A DNA stretch of 64,000 nucleotides from Protula sp. h YS-2021. Taxonomy: Eukaryota > Annelida > Polychaeta > Sabellida > Serpulidae. The DNA lies in the NCBI GenBank assembly GCA_949752745.1, contig OX457026.1, forward strand, positions 45,415,239-45,479,238, written 5' to 3'. A program made the position numbers and the translations under genes. The notes beneath the pieces are model-generated. The model saw only the letters and a program-made list of their open reading frames with translations, made no database searches and was not told the origin of the DNA. Positions 63,357 through 64,000 of this stretch are shown piece after piece. How positions within the stretch are numbered: position 1 is the first letter of the stretch; each line of letters opens with the position of its first letter.

Positions 63357-63871
63357 TTAATTGCGTGCTAGTCGGTTCATAATCTGTTGTCTCTTTATGA
63401 TCCGTCGTTCTCTTCCGTCGTTGTTAAATATTCCTGGTGACAGAATTGTCACGGGAACTCCAACATCGTCGTCAAAATAGTATTCCACATCTTCTTGCAA
63501 AATACAAATGTTATGAAGGCAACATGCAGCCGCAATTGTCTGGCATATAGTTTCAAGCCCTTCTTGATCCAAGTACTTAAGGCGGCGAAAACGCCCTTTA
63601 AGAAGTCCGACTGCCCTCTCAATTGTTGTGCGAATAGAGGAATGCACATAGTTGTACCTTCTCATTACCGGATTTAGACGGGCGTACTCCTTAAAGGGTG
63701 TTAACAACCACCCCAAGTTTGGATAGGCTGAATCTCCGAGCAGCAGGTAGTTTCCACACATGGGTACGGCATGTTGAAAAAGTGGACATTTTGCGAAAAC
63801 ACGTGCGTCATGTACTCTGCCTGGGAACCCAATGAAAACATCAGTAAACCTCATGTCTTCTCGGCACACAC
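63357..63871 (-). CDS. PIF/Harbinger DDE transposase, last exon (HARBI1-like)
   Basis: 170 codons, open to the acceptor TTTTTTTAG| at 63872-63873. MRFTDVFIGFPGRVHDARVF, LLLGDSAYPNLGWLLTPF (second catalytic Asp in GDSAYP) and SIRTTIERAVGLLKGRFRRL (catalytic Glu in the ERAxGxLKxR(F/W) motif) identify a DDE_4 superfamily transposase. CCLHNICI is typical of the C-terminal part. The first Asp should be in the upstream exon beyond 63.9 kb. Convergent partner of the Myb-like gene. It could be an active transposon gene or a domesticated copy; no stop is seen in this exon. Confidence 0.88.
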
Positions 63872-64000
63872 CTAAAAAAATATAAATTTACCGAACATTA
63901 CAACTATTCGACTGTTTCGAATGCTAAATGCTATAAGCATTCGCACTTTTGGCTTTTCCGGTGGAGGTGCTGGTTCGACTGCAAAATGTTTGGGATAAAT

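Overview
The window is animal nuclear DNA, AT-rich, intron-containing and dominated by mobile DNA. Two ordinary host genes can be recognised: an apparently intronless HAUS5 (augmin subunit, minus strand, 19112-21115) and a split matrix metalloproteinase gene (plus strand, exons between 58041 and 62034). The intact Polinton, the integrase/OTU-type transposon remnant, the Harbinger element and the many Helitron-like tandem-repeat arrays suggest an invertebrate (for example a mollusc or cnidarian), but nothing in the sequence fixes the phylum.

Layout. 1-5100: repeat fragments, a 1361-bp inverted-repeat element (737-2097, TATA target duplication) and a 700-bp Tc1-like MITE (4379-5080). 5819-11670: a nearly perfect tandem duplication of a 2.92-kb segment. 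11.7-14.5 kb: dispersed and locally duplicated repeats. 14507-18200: an inverted-repeat element (CAGTGTTGC termini) carrying a ~165-bp satellite. 19.1-21.1 kb: HAUS5. 21.9-28.6 kb: satellite arrays including a very large inverted array of a 51-bp unit. 28.7-35.8 kb: four more arrays of ~165-175-bp units, one inside a second CAGTGTTGCC element (33699-35784).

36747-53507 is the centrepiece: a complete Polinton/Maverick of 16,761 bp with AG...CT ends, long terminal inverted repeats and a perfect 6-bp target duplication (CCTATT). A plus-strand block carries accessory genes, integrase, packaging ATPase, a core/lytic-type peptide, a conserved virion-associated protein, a putative lipidated Cys-rich protein, penton, a second core-type protein, double-jelly-roll major capsid protein and adenain-like protease. 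A minus-strand block carries the protein-primed DNA polymerase followed by four small genes. Genes overlap by ATGA junctions, and two TATA boxes sit on the stop codon of the gene before them. Capsid, ATPase, integrase and protease frames are open. Polymerase, the second core protein and a NADAR-domain gene have stops or frameshifts, so this copy looks young but probably not autonomous.

The less expected content is accessory: five proteins in both operons share a PC4/SUB1-like ssDNA-binding signature; there is a broken NADAR (ADP-ribose chemistry) gene, a spliced gene with a paralogue beside it, a small protein with a myristoylation/palmitoylation-type N terminus, and control regions holding CRE octamers and ETS sites (in the terminal repeats) and Maf/AP-1 sites (at both internal promoters). 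53.5-58 kb holds a decayed integrase/OTU transposon and a MITE. 62.5-64 kb holds the two genes of a PIF/Harbinger transposon.
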